A stretch of 54,399 bases of DNA from an uncultured Succinivibrionaceae bacterium (GCA_944389865.1 CALXNX010000011.1:1-54399), one strand, 5' to 3'. Counted from the stretch's first letter, positions 29,069-38,697 are shown. Notes: generated from the letters alone by a model not told the origin. A program made the numbers and translations.

Positions 29069-29392
29069 ATGAATAAGGGTCAAGCTACAGAGAAAAACCT
29101 TGATGTACAAAAGAGCGGCAAGAGATCTTTATCTTCCGCATTTATGCTCGACGGAGGGCAGAATGCAGCCCTGCAGTGGCTGGTAGACACTAAGGCTCAA
29201 GTCTGCGTATTTTTAATTACGGGAGTGAAATTTGAAGGCGTGATCGAAGCCTTCGATCAATACACAATCTCCATCAAGGACATCAAGGACAGACAGCAGC
29301 TTATCTATAAAGACAAGATCTCCACTTTGTCCTTAAAAAAGGGTAATGCCGCCCCGCCGCATTTCTCTCTGAGCGACAGCAAGAAGCACTGA
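29069..29392 (+). CDS. hfq: Divergent Hfq-like RNA-binding protein
   Basis: Sm-fold protein related to Hfq, the RNA chaperone that pairs small RNAs with mRNAs. The 107-residue product has a 30-residue charged N-terminal extension and then an Sm domain (about 35-90): V-C-V-F-L-I-T-G-V-K-F-E-G-V-I-E-A-F-D-Q-Y is the Sm1 block and Y-K-D-K-I-S-T-L the Sm2 block (E. coli Y-K-H-A-I-S-T-V). Gln41 is kept and Phe42 is Tyr, but His57 is Asp (residue 82), the RRER rim is V-D-T-K, and two residues are inserted before Sm2. I start at ATG 29069 with AAAGAGG before it; an in-frame Met at 29003 lacks a site. It stands alone rather than between miaA and hflX. It may be the only Hfq or a second one. Confidence 0.85.
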   Translation: MNKGQATEKNLDVQKSGKRSLSSAFMLDGGQNAALQWLVDTKAQVCVFLITGVKFEGVIEAFDQYTISIKDIKDRQQLIYKDKISTLSLKKGNAAPPHFSLSDSKKH

Positions 29393-29436
29393 AAAGTTTG
29401 AAGCTGCAGAAAAGCATTATTCTGCAGCTTAACCGC

Positions 29437-30057
29437 TTAATGTGCCGGGTAGAAGCCCACGAGCTTTCCTTTGAGCACTTCGACGCAGTCCATGCCGCCG
29501 TTTTTCGCCGCCTGCAGCCCGACCGGACCGTCGTCAAAGACGAGGCAGTTTTCAGGGGCCAGTCCCATCAGTTCCGCCGCTTTTAAAAAGGTGTCAGGAT
29601 TGGGCTTGTGCTGTTTCACATCATCTGAGCTCACCACCGCATCCACAATCTCGCTTAAGTGATGCACGGCCAGCAGATCATTCACATTGACGCGCTGGGT
29701 GCCGGTGCCGACCGCCACACGCTGGCCGCGAGCCTTAGCTTCACGCAGAATCTTTTCAATCTCAGCAAAGGTTTGAATTTTGTCAATATGCATGCGGTAG
29801 AGCTCAATTTTGCGGGCAGTGAACGCGGCAGGATCGCCGACATCGTGTCCTTCTATTTTAAAGATCTCGGTGATACCGCTGCTGGCCATGCCGCCGTATT
29901 GGTAAATTACCTCAGGTCCAATTTCAAAGCCGTGCTCGCGGCACACCTGCTGCCAGGCTGCCACATGCCATGGCATGGAATCAACTAAGGTGCCGTCTAA
30001 ATCAAAAATCAGTCCCTGATACTGCGGGATGCGGCTTAAAATCTCTTCTGCTGTCAT
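29437..30057 (-). CDS. HAD family phosphatase, YqaB-like
   Basis: Predicted haloacid-dehalogenase-type sugar phosphatase; E. coli YqaB acts on fructose-1-phosphate and 6-phosphogluconate. The 206-residue protein has motif I F-D-L-D-G-T-L-V-D-S near residue 18-27 (nucleophile Asp and acid/base Asp), motif II as V-G-T-G-T near 118, the lysine motif K-Q-H-K-P-N-P-D-T-F near 150, and motif III/IV V-F-D-D-G-P-V-G near 174. Two ATGs are adjacent at 30060 and 30057; the second has AAGGAG at the better spacing of five bases. An upstream Met at 30132 would add residues without family match. It converges on the Hfq-like gene. Substrate is not certain. Confidence 0.88.
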   Translation of the reverse strand: MTAEEILSRIPQYQGLIFDLDGTLVDSMPWHVAAWQQVCREHGFEIGPEVIYQYGGMASSGITEIFKIEGHDVGDPAAFTARKIELYRMHIDKIQTFAEIEKILREAKARGQRVAVGTGTQRVNVNDLLAVHHLSEIVDAVVSSDDVKQHKPNPDTFLKAAELMGLAPENCLVFDDGPVGLQAAKNGGMDCVEVLKGKLVGFYPAH

Positions 30058-30187
30058 CATTACTCCTTGTAATTCCCGTTGGAACAGCTGTTTGCCTAAG
30101 TGTAGCAAATCAGGGGCACAATCCCCGGGCATATTTGCTATTTAGCCGCATTGCTTTTAAGATCGCATTCATAGTTTTGAGGTTTTC

Positions 30188-31642
30188 ATGGAAAGTACAC
30201 CTGCACATTTAGACTGCGACGTGCTGATTATCGGCGCCGGCAGCGCGGGCTTGGCAGCTTATAAAGCAGCCTCTGATGCCGGGGCGTTCTGCATCATCGT
30301 CGAGCGCGGACCTTTAGGTACCACGGCGCAGCGCAGCGGCGATATCCCAACCGTTCTCCTGCAGGAGGCCGGAAACTGCTGTCGGCAATTGTCGCGAGCA
30401 GGGCTTTTTGGTCTGAGCCTTGCCAACACTGCAGTGGACAACAGTGAGGTTCTAAATTCGCTCAGACAGGTGCGGGCCCGCTCTACTACCGATGTGCTTT
30501 CCTTTATCTATAAGATCCCTGATACGCAGCGCATAATGGGCACGGCGCGCTTTTTAGATGCCACCCGTGCGGCGGTGGATGACGATTATGTCATTTCCTT
30601 TAAGACCGCAGTGATTGCGGTCGGCGCGAGTCCCTTAATCCCCTTTGAAGTAGGGCGCTTGGGCGGGGTCCTCACCTCTAAAGATTTCTTTGAGCTTGAC
30701 CGGCTGCCCCGCTCCATGGCGGTCTTCGGCAGCGGCATGGTGGGGCTGTCGATTGGCCAGGCATTAGCGGCCCTGGGCGTCGAGGTTACGGTCTTCGGCA
30801 ACGGTCAGATCTGGCAGCTTACCGACGATCAGGTGACCGCCGCGGCGCGCGAGCTGCTGCAGCAGAGCTTTGCCTTTGAGGTGTCATCCGAGCTCACTGC
30901 CGTCGAGAAGACCCCGGATGGCTGCGGCATCTATTATTTTGATGAAAGCTTTCATGAAAACTATCTGCAGGTGGAGCGGGTTTTATGCGCCGATTTGGTC
31001 AAGCCCAATTTAGAAAAGCTCAATTTAAAAGCTTTGGATTTAGGTCTTAACGAGCGCGGCATGCTCACGGTCAATGAGCGCACCATGCAGACCGCGCAGT
31101 CGCACATCTTTGCCGCCGGCGATGCAGCCGATTTGGGGTTCAGTACCGCCAAGGCCAGACGGCAGGGCTCTTTGGCCGGATTAAACGCCGCGCGCTTTCC
31201 TTATTTGCTTGAGGAAAAGCCGCGGGTGCCCCTTAACATGCTCTTTACCTCCCCGGGGCTTGCCATGGTGGGCAAATCTTTAGAGCAGATGAAGGAGCGT
31301 GCCCGCTCGGGCCATCACTTTGTGGCGGCGGAAACCCGCCTGAATGAAGGCCGCAGCCGGCTGATGCATGCTGAAGGCGGCATTGTGCGCCTCTATTGCG
31401 ACGAAGAATCGCATCGGCCCTTAGGCGCTGAGATCTGCGCTCCAGGGGCGGAGCATTTAGCGCATTTTCTAGCCTTGGCCATGGAGCAGGAGCTCACAGT
31501 TGAAGAGCTCTGCGCTTTTGATTTTTATCACCCCAGTCTTGAAGAGGCGTTAGGGCAGGTATGCCAGTCCGCCCGTAAGGCTTTGGAGCGAACAGGAAAT
31601 ACTTATGGCAGACAAAAAGATCATAGTGCTGGCTTCCTCTAA
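30188..31642 (+). CDS. Dihydrolipoyl-dehydrogenase-like flavoprotein lacking the redox cysteines
   Basis: Class I pyridine nucleotide-disulfide oxidoreductase fold, 484 residues. The FAD-binding motif I-I-G-A-G-S-A-G-L-A-A is near residue 14, the NAD(P)-binding motif F-G-S-G-M-V-G-L-S-I-G near 180, the second FAD motif I-F-A-A-G-D-A-A-D near 310, and the C-terminal H-P-S-L-E-E near 458. The redox site that in relatives reads G-T-T-C-A-R-V-G-C-M-P-S-K is here G-T-T-A-Q-R-S-G-D-I-P-T-V, so both cysteines and the Lys are gone. It therefore cannot do disulfide chemistry the usual way and may be an NAD(P)H oxidase, transhydrogenase or other reductase. Its end overlaps rdgB by 38 bases. Confidence 0.88.
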   Translation: MESTPAHLDCDVLIIGAGSAGLAAYKAASDAGAFCIIVERGPLGTTAQRSGDIPTVLLQEAGNCCRQLSRAGLFGLSLANTAVDNSEVLNSLRQVRARSTTDVLSFIYKIPDTQRIMGTARFLDATRAAVDDDYVISFKTAVIAVGASPLIPFEVGRLGGVLTSKDFFELDRLPRSMAVFGSGMVGLSIGQALAALGVEVTVFGNGQIWQLTDDQVTAAARELLQQSFAFEVSSELTAVEKTPDGCGIYYFDESFHENYLQVERVLCADLVKPNLEKLNLKALDLGLNERGMLTVNERTMQTAQSHIFAAGDAADLGFSTAKARRQGSLAGLNAARFPYLLEEKPRVPLNMLFTSPGLAMVGKSLEQMKERARSGHHFVAAETRLNEGRSRLMHAEGGIVRLYCDEESHRPLGAEICAPGAEHLAHFLALAMEQELTVEELCAFDFYHPSLEEALGQVCQSARKALERTGNTYGRQKDHSAGFL

Positions 31643-32219
31643 TGCCGGCAAAGCCCGCGAGTTCAATGAGCTCTTAGGCCCCTTGGGCTTTGAGATCCAT
31701 CTTCAAAAGGAATATGACGTCGCGGATGCTGAAGAAAACGGGCGCAGCTTTTTAGAAAACGCGCTGATTAAGGCGCGGCATACGGCAGTTGAGACCGGTC
31801 TGCCGGCCATTGCTGATGACTCTGGGATCTGCGTCGATGTTTTAGGCGGCAGGCCTGGTGTCATGTCCGCGCGCTACAGCGGCGTGCATGGGGATGACGA
31901 GGCTAACAATGACAAGTTATTAGCCCAGCTGGCACCATACAAGCAGTTGGAGCAGCGTTCTGCGCACTACGTCTGCGCGCTGGCGTTAGTGAGAGGCCCT
32001 GACGACCCCCTGCCTTTAACTGCAGTTGAAGTCTGGGAGGGGCATATCGGCTTTAAGCCTTTAGGCACGGGGGGCTTTGGCTATGATCCTCTATTTTTAG
32101 TGCAGGGCCGCGGTCTTACTGCCGCGCAGCTGCCCGAGAAAGTTAAAAACTTAATCTCGCATCGTGCGCGCGCTGCGATGAAGCTGTGCGCGCTGTTGGA
32201 GCGCAGCCCGCTTGTTTAA
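31605..32219 (+). CDS. rdgB: XTP/dITP diphosphatase (RdgB/HAM1 family)
   Basis: House-cleaning enzyme that hydrolyses dITP, XTP and ITP to monophosphates, keeping deaminated purines out of nucleic acids. The 204-residue protein has L-A-S-S-N-A-G-K-A-R-E-F near its start (substrate phosphate binding), A-D-D-S-G-I-C-V-D-V-L-G-G-R-P-G near 68, G-F-G-Y-D-P-L-F near 158 and S-H-R-A-R-A near 184. Length matches E. coli RdgB (197). In E. coli rdgB-hemW are adjacent as here; the 8-base overlap with hemW supports coupling. Confidence 0.96.
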   Translation: MADKKIIVLASSNAGKAREFNELLGPLGFEIHLQKEYDVADAEENGRSFLENALIKARHTAVETGLPAIADDSGICVDVLGGRPGVMSARYSGVHGDDEANNDKLLAQLAPYKQLEQRSAHYVCALALVRGPDDPLPLTAVEVWEGHIGFKPLGTGGFGYDPLFLVQGRGLTAAQLPEKVKNLISHRARAAMKLCALLERSPLV

Positions 32220-33489
32220 ACTGCCACCGGTCGGACTGTACGTTCATTATCCCTTTTGCCGGCGTAAATGCCCGTACTGCGACTTTAACTCCTATCCTAA
32301 AAAAGATTACGCCGCAAAGCTTTCCGATGCGGCTTATACGGATGCCCTGATATCAGAGCTGCAGGGCCAGCTGGCGTATCTGCAGGGGCGGGAGATCAGC
32401 TCTATCTTTATCGGCGGCGGCACGCCGTCTTTGTGGAGCCTCACTGAGCTCAGCCGTTTAATGTCCTTCCTGCAGCAGGAGGTACCGCTGACTTCTGACT
32501 GCGAGATCTCTTTGGAGGTAAATCCGGGAACGGCGGCTGGAGTTGAGTTTTTCCGCAGCTTAAGGGATTTGGGGATCAATCGCCTGAGCATCGGCGTACA
32601 GAGTTTTGATGATGCCATGCTGCAGGCCATCGGCCGTATTCATGACGGCAGGACCGCACGTCAGTCCTGCGCGGCAGCTTTAAAGGCGGGCTTTGAGCAC
32701 TTAAACCTTGATATCATGCACGGTCTGCCGGGACAGACTGTGGAGCAGGCGTTAAATGACTTAAAAACGGCCTGCTGCTGCGCCTCGCATTTATCGTGGT
32801 ATGAGCTGACCTTAGAGCCGGATACTTATTTCGGCGCGCATCCGCCGGCTCTGCCTGATGAAGATGCCTTAGCCGATATCGAAAGTGAGGGCTTTGACTT
32901 TTTAAAGTCTCAGGGCTTTACCCGCTATGAGATCTCAGGTTTTACCAAGGGGGCGCGCTGCCGGCACAATGAAAACTACTGGCGCTTCGGCGATTATCTG
33001 GCAGTCGGCGCTGGAGCGCACGGCAAAATAACTTCGCTCAATGCAGCTGCAAAGTTAAGCGGAAATGCGGGTGTGGGGAGCGCGGCGGAGCTTAAAGTCC
33101 TGCGCCGCGCCAATCCTGCTGAGCCGCAGGAGTACATTAAATCTACTGCTTTAAGGCCCATTAAAGCGCAGATCTCCGATCACAATGCCGCATGTCCGGA
33201 TGGCGAGCGGCCTGATGGGATTTGGCATGAGCCCGATGCGGCGGCTCTGCCCTTTGAGTTTATGCTCAATCGCCTGCGTCTGCTGGAGCCGTGGCGGGGC
33301 AGTGAGTTCACCGCACTAACCGGACTTGATTTCGCTGCCTGCGCCCTGCCGCAGCTGCAGCTGGCAGCTCAGCGGGGCTTAGTTAAGCTTACAGATCTCC
33401 CTGGGGCAGCATCTCATGATGTACAGATTGAACTTACCGATCAGGGGACAGTAATGCTTAACACGGTTCTGGAGCTGTTTTTAAGCTAA
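32212..33489 (+). CDS. hemW: Radical SAM protein HemW
   Basis: Radical SAM protein resembling coproporphyrinogen III oxidase but acting as a heme chaperone. The 425-residue product starts at a TTG whose N-terminus aligns with E. coli HemW (K-L-P-P-V-G-L-Y-V-H-Y-P-F-C). The iron-sulfur cluster motif is C-R-R-K-C-P-Y-C near residues 16-23, followed by I-F-I-G-G-G-T-P-S and the H-G-L-P-G-Q-T motif near 164. The C-terminal HemW domain is present with a polar insertion around 290-345 that makes it longer than the E. coli protein (378). It overlaps rdgB by eight bases. Confidence 0.93.
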   Translation: MFKLPPVGLYVHYPFCRRKCPYCDFNSYPKKDYAAKLSDAAYTDALISELQGQLAYLQGREISSIFIGGGTPSLWSLTELSRLMSFLQQEVPLTSDCEISLEVNPGTAAGVEFFRSLRDLGINRLSIGVQSFDDAMLQAIGRIHDGRTARQSCAAALKAGFEHLNLDIMHGLPGQTVEQALNDLKTACCCASHLSWYELTLEPDTYFGAHPPALPDEDALADIESEGFDFLKSQGFTRYEISGFTKGARCRHNENYWRFGDYLAVGAGAHGKITSLNAAAKLSGNAGVGSAAELKVLRRANPAEPQEYIKSTALRPIKAQISDHNAACPDGERPDGIWHEPDAAALPFEFMLNRLRLLEPWRGSEFTALTGLDFAACALPQLQLAAQRGLVKLTDLPGAASHDVQIELTDQGTVMLNTVLELFLS

Positions 33490-33523
33490 GTTCAGCGTAA
33501 ATCCTGCGGCCAAAACTTGGCTC

Positions 33524-33554
33524 AGTAATGAAACAGGCGGCATAAGGCCGCCTG
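33524..33554 (-). terminator. Candidate terminator of pyk
   Basis: A 7-bp stem (33534-33540 with 33548-33554) is followed on the minus strand by TTTCATTACTG, 23 bases after the pyk stop. The T-run is short. It also lies 44 bases after hemW on the other strand. Confidence 0.45.
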
Positions 33555-33576
33555 CTCCTTCTCCTGCTGCCTGCTC

Positions 33577-34998
33577 TTAGATGGTGTGCAGAGAGAAGGT
33601 ATTGGTGGTGCCGGAGGGCACTAAAGCGCCGGACACCATGACGATGTTGTCGCCGTGCTTGGCAAGCCCGGTCTCCAGGGCCAGCTTTTTGCCTAAGGCA
33701 AAGAACTCGTCAGTAGAGCTGATGCGGTTGACCAGCTGCGGGATCACGCCGCGCACTAAGCACAGCTGACGGGCCGTCTTCATGTGCGGGGTCAGCGCTA
33801 AGATGTAGGCGTGCGGGAAGAATTTGCGCAGCGCGCGCGGCGAGGAGCCGTGCTCGGTTGCCACTACGATAAGCGGAATATTCAAATTCTCGGACGCTTC
33901 AACCACGCCCATGCAGATAGCGTCGGTAATGGCGGCAGTACCTTCTTTAGCAAGCTTAGCGCGGCTCATGCGCGGCTCTACTTCCAAATCGGTGCGCTCA
34001 CAGATGGTAGCCATGGTGGATACGGCCTCTATGGGATATTTGCCCTTAGCGGACTCACCGGAGAGCATTACGGCATCGGATCCGTCCAGAATGGCATTGG
34101 CCACGTCGCCGGCTTCAGCGCGGGTCGGGCGCGGATTCTTGATCATAGAGTCCAGCATCTGTGTGGCCGTGATGACGATCTTGCCTTCTTCATTGCAGCG
34201 CTTGATGATGTGCTTTTGTGCAAAGATCACTTCCTGTACCGGGATCTCGACGCCTAAGTCGCCGCGAGCTACCATGATGCCGTCAGCCGTCTGCAGGATC
34301 TCCTCGAAGTTGTCGAGGCCTTCCTGATTTTCAATCTTGGCGATGATCTTGATGTCCTGACCGCCGTTGGCGTCCAGAAACTCACGGATATCCAGCACGT
34401 CGCGGCGGTTGCGGGTAAAGGAAGCGGCTACGAAATCGACACCGCGGCGGATGCCGAAGAGCAGATCATTCTTATCGTGCTCAGACAGGAACGCCATGGT
34501 GATGTGGGTGTTGGGCAGATTGACGCCTTTCTTTTCACCGAGCAGACCGTTATTGAGCACTTCACACTGCACGGCAGTATCGGTGGTGCTTAAGACCTTC
34601 AGGGCGATTAAGCCGTCATCGAGCAGCACAGTATCGCCTTCCTTTAAGTCGCGGGCTAAATCCGGATAGGTCACCGAGATCTGTTCGCGATTGCCCACCA
34701 CCGAGCTGTCGGTAGTGATAGTAAGCTTCTGGCCGGTAACCAATTGAATGTCCTGACCGCCCTCTAAAGTACCGGTGCGGATCTCAGGGCCGCGGGTATC
34801 GAGCAGCACCGCGAAGATGCGGCCGGTCTCCTGCATGATGGCCTCTAAATTGGTGATGCGGCCGCCGTGCTCTTCAAAGTCGCCGTGCGAGAAATTAAGG
34901 CGCATGACGTTCATGCCGCGGCTCAGCAGCTGCTCCATAACTTCACGCTGCTCAGATTTAGGTCCGATGGTGCAGACCATCTTGGTTTTCTTCAGCAC
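33577..34998 (-). CDS. pyk: Pyruvate kinase
   Basis: Glycolytic enzyme making pyruvate and ATP from phosphoenolpyruvate. The 473-residue protein has the N-terminal M-R-L-N-F-S-H-G-D block near 31, [10 protein letters not shown] near 67, the catalytic Lys in [10 protein letters not shown] near 220, and [12 protein letters not shown] near 243. The C-terminal domain of about 120 residues is complete. Length and layout match E. coli PykF (470), the fructose-1,6-bisphosphate-activated type. It lies directly downstream of frdABCD but behind a good terminator, so it probably has its own promoter in 34999-35165. Confidence 0.96.
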   Translation of the reverse strand: MLKKTKMVCTIGPKSEQREVMEQLLSRGMNVMRLNFSHGDFEEHGGRITNLEAIMQETGRIFAVLLDTRGPEIRTGTLEGGQDIQLVTGQKLTITTDSSVVGNREQISVTYPDLARDLKEGDTVLLDDGLIALKVLSTTDTAVQCEVLNNGLLGEKKGVNLPNTHITMAFLSEHDKNDLLFGIRRGVDFVAASFTRNRRDVLDIREFLDANGGQDIKIIAKIENQEGLDNFEEILQTADGIMVARGDLGVEIPVQEVIFAQKHIIKRCNEEGKIVITATQMLDSMIKNPRPTRAEAGDVANAILDGSDAVMLSGESAKGKYPIEAVSTMATICERTDLEVEPRMSRAKLAKEGTAAITDAICMGVVEASENLNIPLIVVATEHGSSPRALRKFFPHAYILALTPHMKTARQLCLVRGVIPQLVNRISSTDEFFALGKKLALETGLAKHGDNIVMVSGALVPSGTTNTFSLHTI

Positions 34999-35162
34999 TG
35001 TGTGTCCCCTCTGATATCAGTGCGCGCGCTTACGCGCTTAAGTTTTTATGATGTTAAAGCCGCGCGCATTATAGCAAAAAGAGGCACTTTTCGGGGAGGT
35101 TCAACTGTAATTGGGGCAGATTTGTGCGCGGAAAAGCAGGAAAAAACCAAGCTTAAAAAGCA

Positions 35163-35192
35163 CAAAAAGCAAGGGCGGGATGAACCCGCCCT
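35163..35192 (-). terminator. Rho-independent terminator of frdABCD
   Basis: An 8-bp GC-rich stem (35172-35179 with 35185-35192) and a five-base loop are followed on the minus strand by TTGCTTTTTGTG. It lies 18 bases after the frdD stop. Confidence 0.85.
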
Positions 35193-35209
35193 GACCTTGC
35201 TTGCTGAGC

Positions 35210-35587
35210 TTAGAACAGCCTGCAGTAAATTAAGAACTGCAGGGCCACCAGCGCAAAGGACAGCGCTGCGGCTAAGCCGTAGAAGAAGAAGAAGTGCAGT
35301 TTAGTCACATGCACGGTTAAGTCGTGCAGAGTGTGATAAATGCGGTGGCAGGCGTGCCAAATGGTGAGGAATACAGTTCCCATTAAGCACAGAGCCATGA
35401 ACCAATTGCCTAATAAACCCTTGACCTGGGCAAAGGACAGCAGCCCGGAATCAACGGTCGGGGAGGCAAAGCCCGCTGCCAGCAGCACTAACAGAATAGC
35501 CGGGAAGACAATGGCTAAGGTCATGCCGCCGGCGCCAAAGAGCAGCCAGTAAATAGGCTCATCAGAACGCGGTGAATGCATCTTCAA
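35210..35587 (-). CDS. frdD: Fumarate reductase membrane anchor subunit D
   Basis: One of two membrane anchors of quinol:fumarate reductase. The 125-residue protein has three hydrophobic segments (about 13-38, 60-82, 98-122) and the family start R-S-D-E-P-I-Y-W-L-L-F-G-A-G-G-M, plus the conserved H-R-I-Y-H-T-L-H-D-L near 81-90. Length matches E. coli FrdD (119). A second in-frame Met two codons in is possible. It is the last gene of the frd operon, six bases after frdC. Confidence 0.95.
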   Translation of the reverse strand: MKMHSPRSDEPIYWLLFGAGGMTLAIVFPAILLVLLAAGFASPTVDSGLLSFAQVKGLLGNWFMALCLMGTVFLTIWHACHRIYHTLHDLTVHVTKLHFFFFYGLAAALSFALVALQFLIYCRLF

Positions 35588-35593
35588 CCTCCA

Positions 35594-36046
35594 TTAGGGA
35601 ATAGTGGCAAAGGCCACAACTAAGATTACCAGGGTGCAGCCGGCCAGTGCGCCGTACAGACCGCCAATCATGAACATATCCGGCACCAGATCGGTGGTGT
35701 TCTTGTTCATGAACACGCGCATTGACTTAGGCATTAAGGCAAACCAGGTCACGGTGTGGAACAGCGTTGCGCCGAGCGCCGCTAAGTTCAGCAGCATCAC
35801 CAGCGGATTGCCCACAAAGGAGTTCACCCACCATAAGTACGGAGCGACATCCGCCTCCGTCGGGTTATCAACCAGATTGCACATGGCAAAGAGGAAGATG
35901 CCCAGTAAGAGCTCGCAGCAGACGAACAGCGCCATCACGCAGGTGCCCTCACGCAGCATGTAGCGGGTCAGGTAGGGAACCTTAGTCCACCAGGTAAACT
36001 CCACCTTGGGAGTGTAAGGCTTACGATATGATTTAATCTCGCTCAT
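35594..36046 (-). CDS. frdC: Fumarate reductase membrane anchor subunit C
   Basis: Membrane anchor that, with FrdD, holds the fumarate reductase and binds menaquinol; E. coli-type FrdCD lacks heme. The 150-residue protein starts with R-K-P-Y-T-P-K-V-E-F-T-W-W-T-K near 7-21 and has three hydrophobic segments (about 32-55, 75-97, 125-148). It includes R-Y-M-L-R-E-G-T near 28. It is about 20 residues longer than E. coli FrdC (131), mainly in the loop after the first membrane segment. Four bases separate it from frdB. Confidence 0.95.
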   Translation of the reverse strand: MSEIKSYRKPYTPKVEFTWWTKVPYLTRYMLREGTCVMALFVCCELLLGIFLFAMCNLVDNPTEADVAPYLWWVNSFVGNPLVMLLNLAALGATLFHTVTWFALMPKSMRVFMNKNTTDLVPDMFMIGGLYGALAGCTLVILVVAFATIP

Positions 36047-36050
36047 GTAC

Positions 36051-36800
36051 TTACTCCGGCTTAAACATTCTGATCACGTAGTCCGTGGCGCTCATCTTCT
36101 TGCCCAGCAGTAAAGCGGCGGACGGATCGACGTGCTTAGGGCACACTTCAGAGCAGTAGCCCACGGAGGTGCAGGACCACACGCCTTCCTCGGCATTCAA
36201 GTAAGGCATGCGCAGAGCCTTGCCGCCATCGCGGTTGTCGATGTTGTAGCGATAGAGCAGGGTTAAGGCAGCCGGGCCGATGAACTCCTTATTGAGCTTG
36301 TACTGCGGGCAGGCAGCGTAGCAGCAGCCGCAGTTGATGCACTGGGCAAACTGGCGGTATGCTTCCATCTGCTGCGGAGTCTGACGATAGGCCTTAGTCA
36401 GCGGCATATTCTTATCTTTCTCAGCCGGGATGATGTAGGGCTTAATGCGCTCAATCTTCTCGATGAGATCGGAGATGTCCACCACTAAGTCGCGCTCAAT
36501 CGGGAAATTGTCGAGCGGAGCGATGTGCATGCTCTTGCCTTCATAGTCGCGCAGGAAAGTCTTGCAGGCCAGATGCGGCACGCCGTTGACCATCATGCCG
36601 CAGGAGCCGCACACGGCCATACGGCAGGACCAGCGGAAGGACAGGGAAGGCTCAAAGTGATCCTTAATATAGAAAAGAGCCTCTAAGACAGAAGTCTCGT
36701 GGATGTAGGGAACATCAAAGGTCTGCTCCCAGGGCTTCTCGTCCTGCTCCGGACGATAGCGCACCACGGTGATCTTCATGGTTTTTTTCGACTGTTCCAT
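36051..36800 (-). CDS. frdB: Fumarate reductase iron-sulfur subunit
   Basis: Carries electrons from menaquinol to the flavoprotein through three clusters. The 249-residue protein has the plant-type [2Fe-2S] cysteines in [11 protein letters not shown] near 59-69 with the fourth Cys in H-L-A-C at about 79. It has the [4Fe-4S]/[3Fe-4S] motifs [12 protein letters not shown] near 153 and [13 protein letters not shown] near 209. Length matches E. coli FrdB (244). Its start overlaps the frdA stop by one base. Confidence 0.97.
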   Translation of the reverse strand: MEQSKKTMKITVVRYRPEQDEKPWEQTFDVPYIHETSVLEALFYIKDHFEPSLSFRWSCRMAVCGSCGMMVNGVPHLACKTFLRDYEGKSMHIAPLDNFPIERDLVVDISDLIEKIERIKPYIIPAEKDKNMPLTKAYRQTPQQMEAYRQFAQCINCGCCYAACPQYKLNKEFIGPAALTLLYRYNIDNRDGGKALRMPYLNAEEGVWSCTSVGYCSEVCPKHVDPSAALLLGKKMSATDYVIRMFKPE

Positions 36801-38611
36801 TATTTAGCAGCCTCCTTGGCCTTTTTTGCAGCTTCAGCAGCTTCAGCTTCAGCGCCGTAGACGCGCTTGGCCGGCTGGAAGGTAGTGATCTTGACATCGC
36901 TGTAGGAAATATCAGGCAGGCCGGTTTCCTTATTTAAGATGGCAAGAGTGTGCTTCAGATACTTCTTATCATCACGCTGAGTGTAGGCACCGTTCGGGCC
37001 GTCCAGGCGCTGATGAGAGCCGCGGGATTCCTTGCGGTTGATGGCGGAGTACACCATGGTCTGAGCGCAGTCTAAGGTATAGCCCAGCTCAATTAAGTTC
37101 ATCCACTCGGTGTTGAACACGCGGCCGCGGTCGGTCAGCGGGATCTTCTTCAAGCGCTCTTTGCACTTCTTGAGCACTTCGATAGTTTCCTTCATGGTGG
37201 GTTCTTCGCGGTAGATGCCGACGCCCTTTTCCATGCTCTCGCCCATGTCTGTGCGCACCTGATACTGCGACTCGCCGCCCTGTACGTCGAATAAGGACAG
37301 TGCGCGCTTTTCAGCTTCAGCTGCCTGACGATCCAGCTCCTTGCTGTCGTAGTCTTCCATGGTCATGGCGCGCTTGGCAGCCTCGTCGCCTGCCACCTTG
37401 CCGAAAACAACGGTCTCGACTAAGGAGTTGGAGCCTAAGCGGTTGGCGCCGTGAATACCTACGGAGGCGCACTCGCCGGCAGCGTACAGACCAGGCATGC
37501 GGGTGGCGGTCTTTCCGTCAGTCTCGATGCCGCCCATGGTGTAGTGCACCACCGGACGCACCGGAATCGGCTGCTTGACCGGATCTACGCCGGAATAGGT
37601 CTGAGCCAGCTCGCAAATCATCGGCAGACGCTCATGCAGGTACTTCTCGCCTAAGTGAGTTAAGTCCAAGTGCACAGCCTCGCCTAAAGGATACTTAATG
37701 GTGCGGCCCTTGCGGGATTCCTGCCAGAAAGCCTGGGAGACCCTATCGCGCGGACCTAATTCCATGTACTTGTTCTTCGGATGGCCGACCGGAGTCTCCG
37801 GGCCTAAGCCGTAATCCTGCAGATAGCGGTAGCCGTCCTTGTTGTACAGCACGCCGCCTTCACCGCGGCAGCCTTCGGTCATCAGAATGCCGCAGCCTAA
37901 AAGGCCGGTCGGGTGATACTGCACGAACTCCATATCGCGGATAGGTACGCCGTGACGATAGGCCAGAGCGATGCCGTCGCCGGTCACAATGCCGCCGTCA
38001 GTATTGAAGGCATAAGCGCGGCCTGCGCCGCCGGTGGCGATTACCACGGACTTGGCATTGATCTGACGGAATACGCCGTTCTGCAGGTCATAGCAGACCA
38101 CGCCGCGGCAGATGCCGTCTTCTTCCAGCAGATCAAGGGCAAAGTGCTCGTCAAAGCGGGTGATGGACGGGAACTGAATGGAGGCCTGGAATAAGGTGTG
38201 CAGCATGTGGAAGCCGGACTTGTCTGCGGCAAACCAGGTGCGGGGCACCTTCATGCCGCCGAAGCGGCGCACATTGACGTCGCCGTCGGGCTTGCGGCTC
38301 CACGGGCAGCCCCAGTGCTCCAGCTGGAACAATTCCTCAGTGGTGTGGCGGACGAAATATTCCACTACATCCTGCTCGCACAGCCAATCGCCGCCTGCGA
38401 CCGTGTCTTCAAAATGCTTCTGATATGAGTCATCATCACGGATCACGCCGGCAGCGCCGCCTTCAGCGGCAACGGTATGACTGCGCATCGGGTAAACTTT
38501 GGAAATGAGCGCAATGCGAAGCGAGGGATTAGCCTGAGCTACTGCGATAGCAGCGCGCAGACCGGTACCGCCCGCACCGACGATTGCAACGTCAGTTTGA
38601 ATTTTTTCCAC
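36800..38611 (-). CDS. frdA: Fumarate reductase flavoprotein subunit
   Basis: Catalytic subunit that reduces fumarate to succinate as terminal step of anaerobic respiration. The 603-residue protein has the FAD motif [11 protein letters not shown] near 10, the [13 protein letters not shown] block near 43 whose His carries covalent FAD, the active-site H-P-T-G near 232 and [10 protein letters not shown] near 353, and the late [10 protein letters not shown] near 389. Length matches E. coli FrdA (602). Start is a GTG preceded by TAGGAG. A 15-base palindrome upstream may be a regulator site. Confidence 0.97.
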   Translation of the reverse strand: MEKIQTDVAIVGAGGTGLRAAIAVAQANPSLRIALISKVYPMRSHTVAAEGGAAGVIRDDDSYQKHFEDTVAGGDWLCEQDVVEYFVRHTTEELFQLEHWGCPWSRKPDGDVNVRRFGGMKVPRTWFAADKSGFHMLHTLFQASIQFPSITRFDEHFALDLLEEDGICRGVVCYDLQNGVFRQINAKSVVIATGGAGRAYAFNTDGGIVTGDGIALAYRHGVPIRDMEFVQYHPTGLLGCGILMTEGCRGEGGVLYNKDGYRYLQDYGLGPETPVGHPKNKYMELGPRDRVSQAFWQESRKGRTIKYPLGEAVHLDLTHLGEKYLHERLPMICELAQTYSGVDPVKQPIPVRPVVHYTMGGIETDGKTATRMPGLYAAGECASVGIHGANRLGSNSLVETVVFGKVAGDEAAKRAMTMEDYDSKELDRQAAEAEKRALSLFDVQGGESQYQVRTDMGESMEKGVGIYREEPTMKETIEVLKKCKERLKKIPLTDRGRVFNTEWMNLIELGYTLDCAQTMVYSAINRKESRGSHQRLDGPNGAYTQRDDKKYLKHTLAILNKETGLPDISYSDVKITTFQPAKRVYGAEAEAAEAAKKAKEAAK

Positions 38612-38697
38612 GTGTATCTCCTAAGCTTTAAAAACCGCCCTCCCGGTCGGATGGCAGGGAGCCGGGGTTTTAAAACAGCAAGCAAAAAACAGGATTA

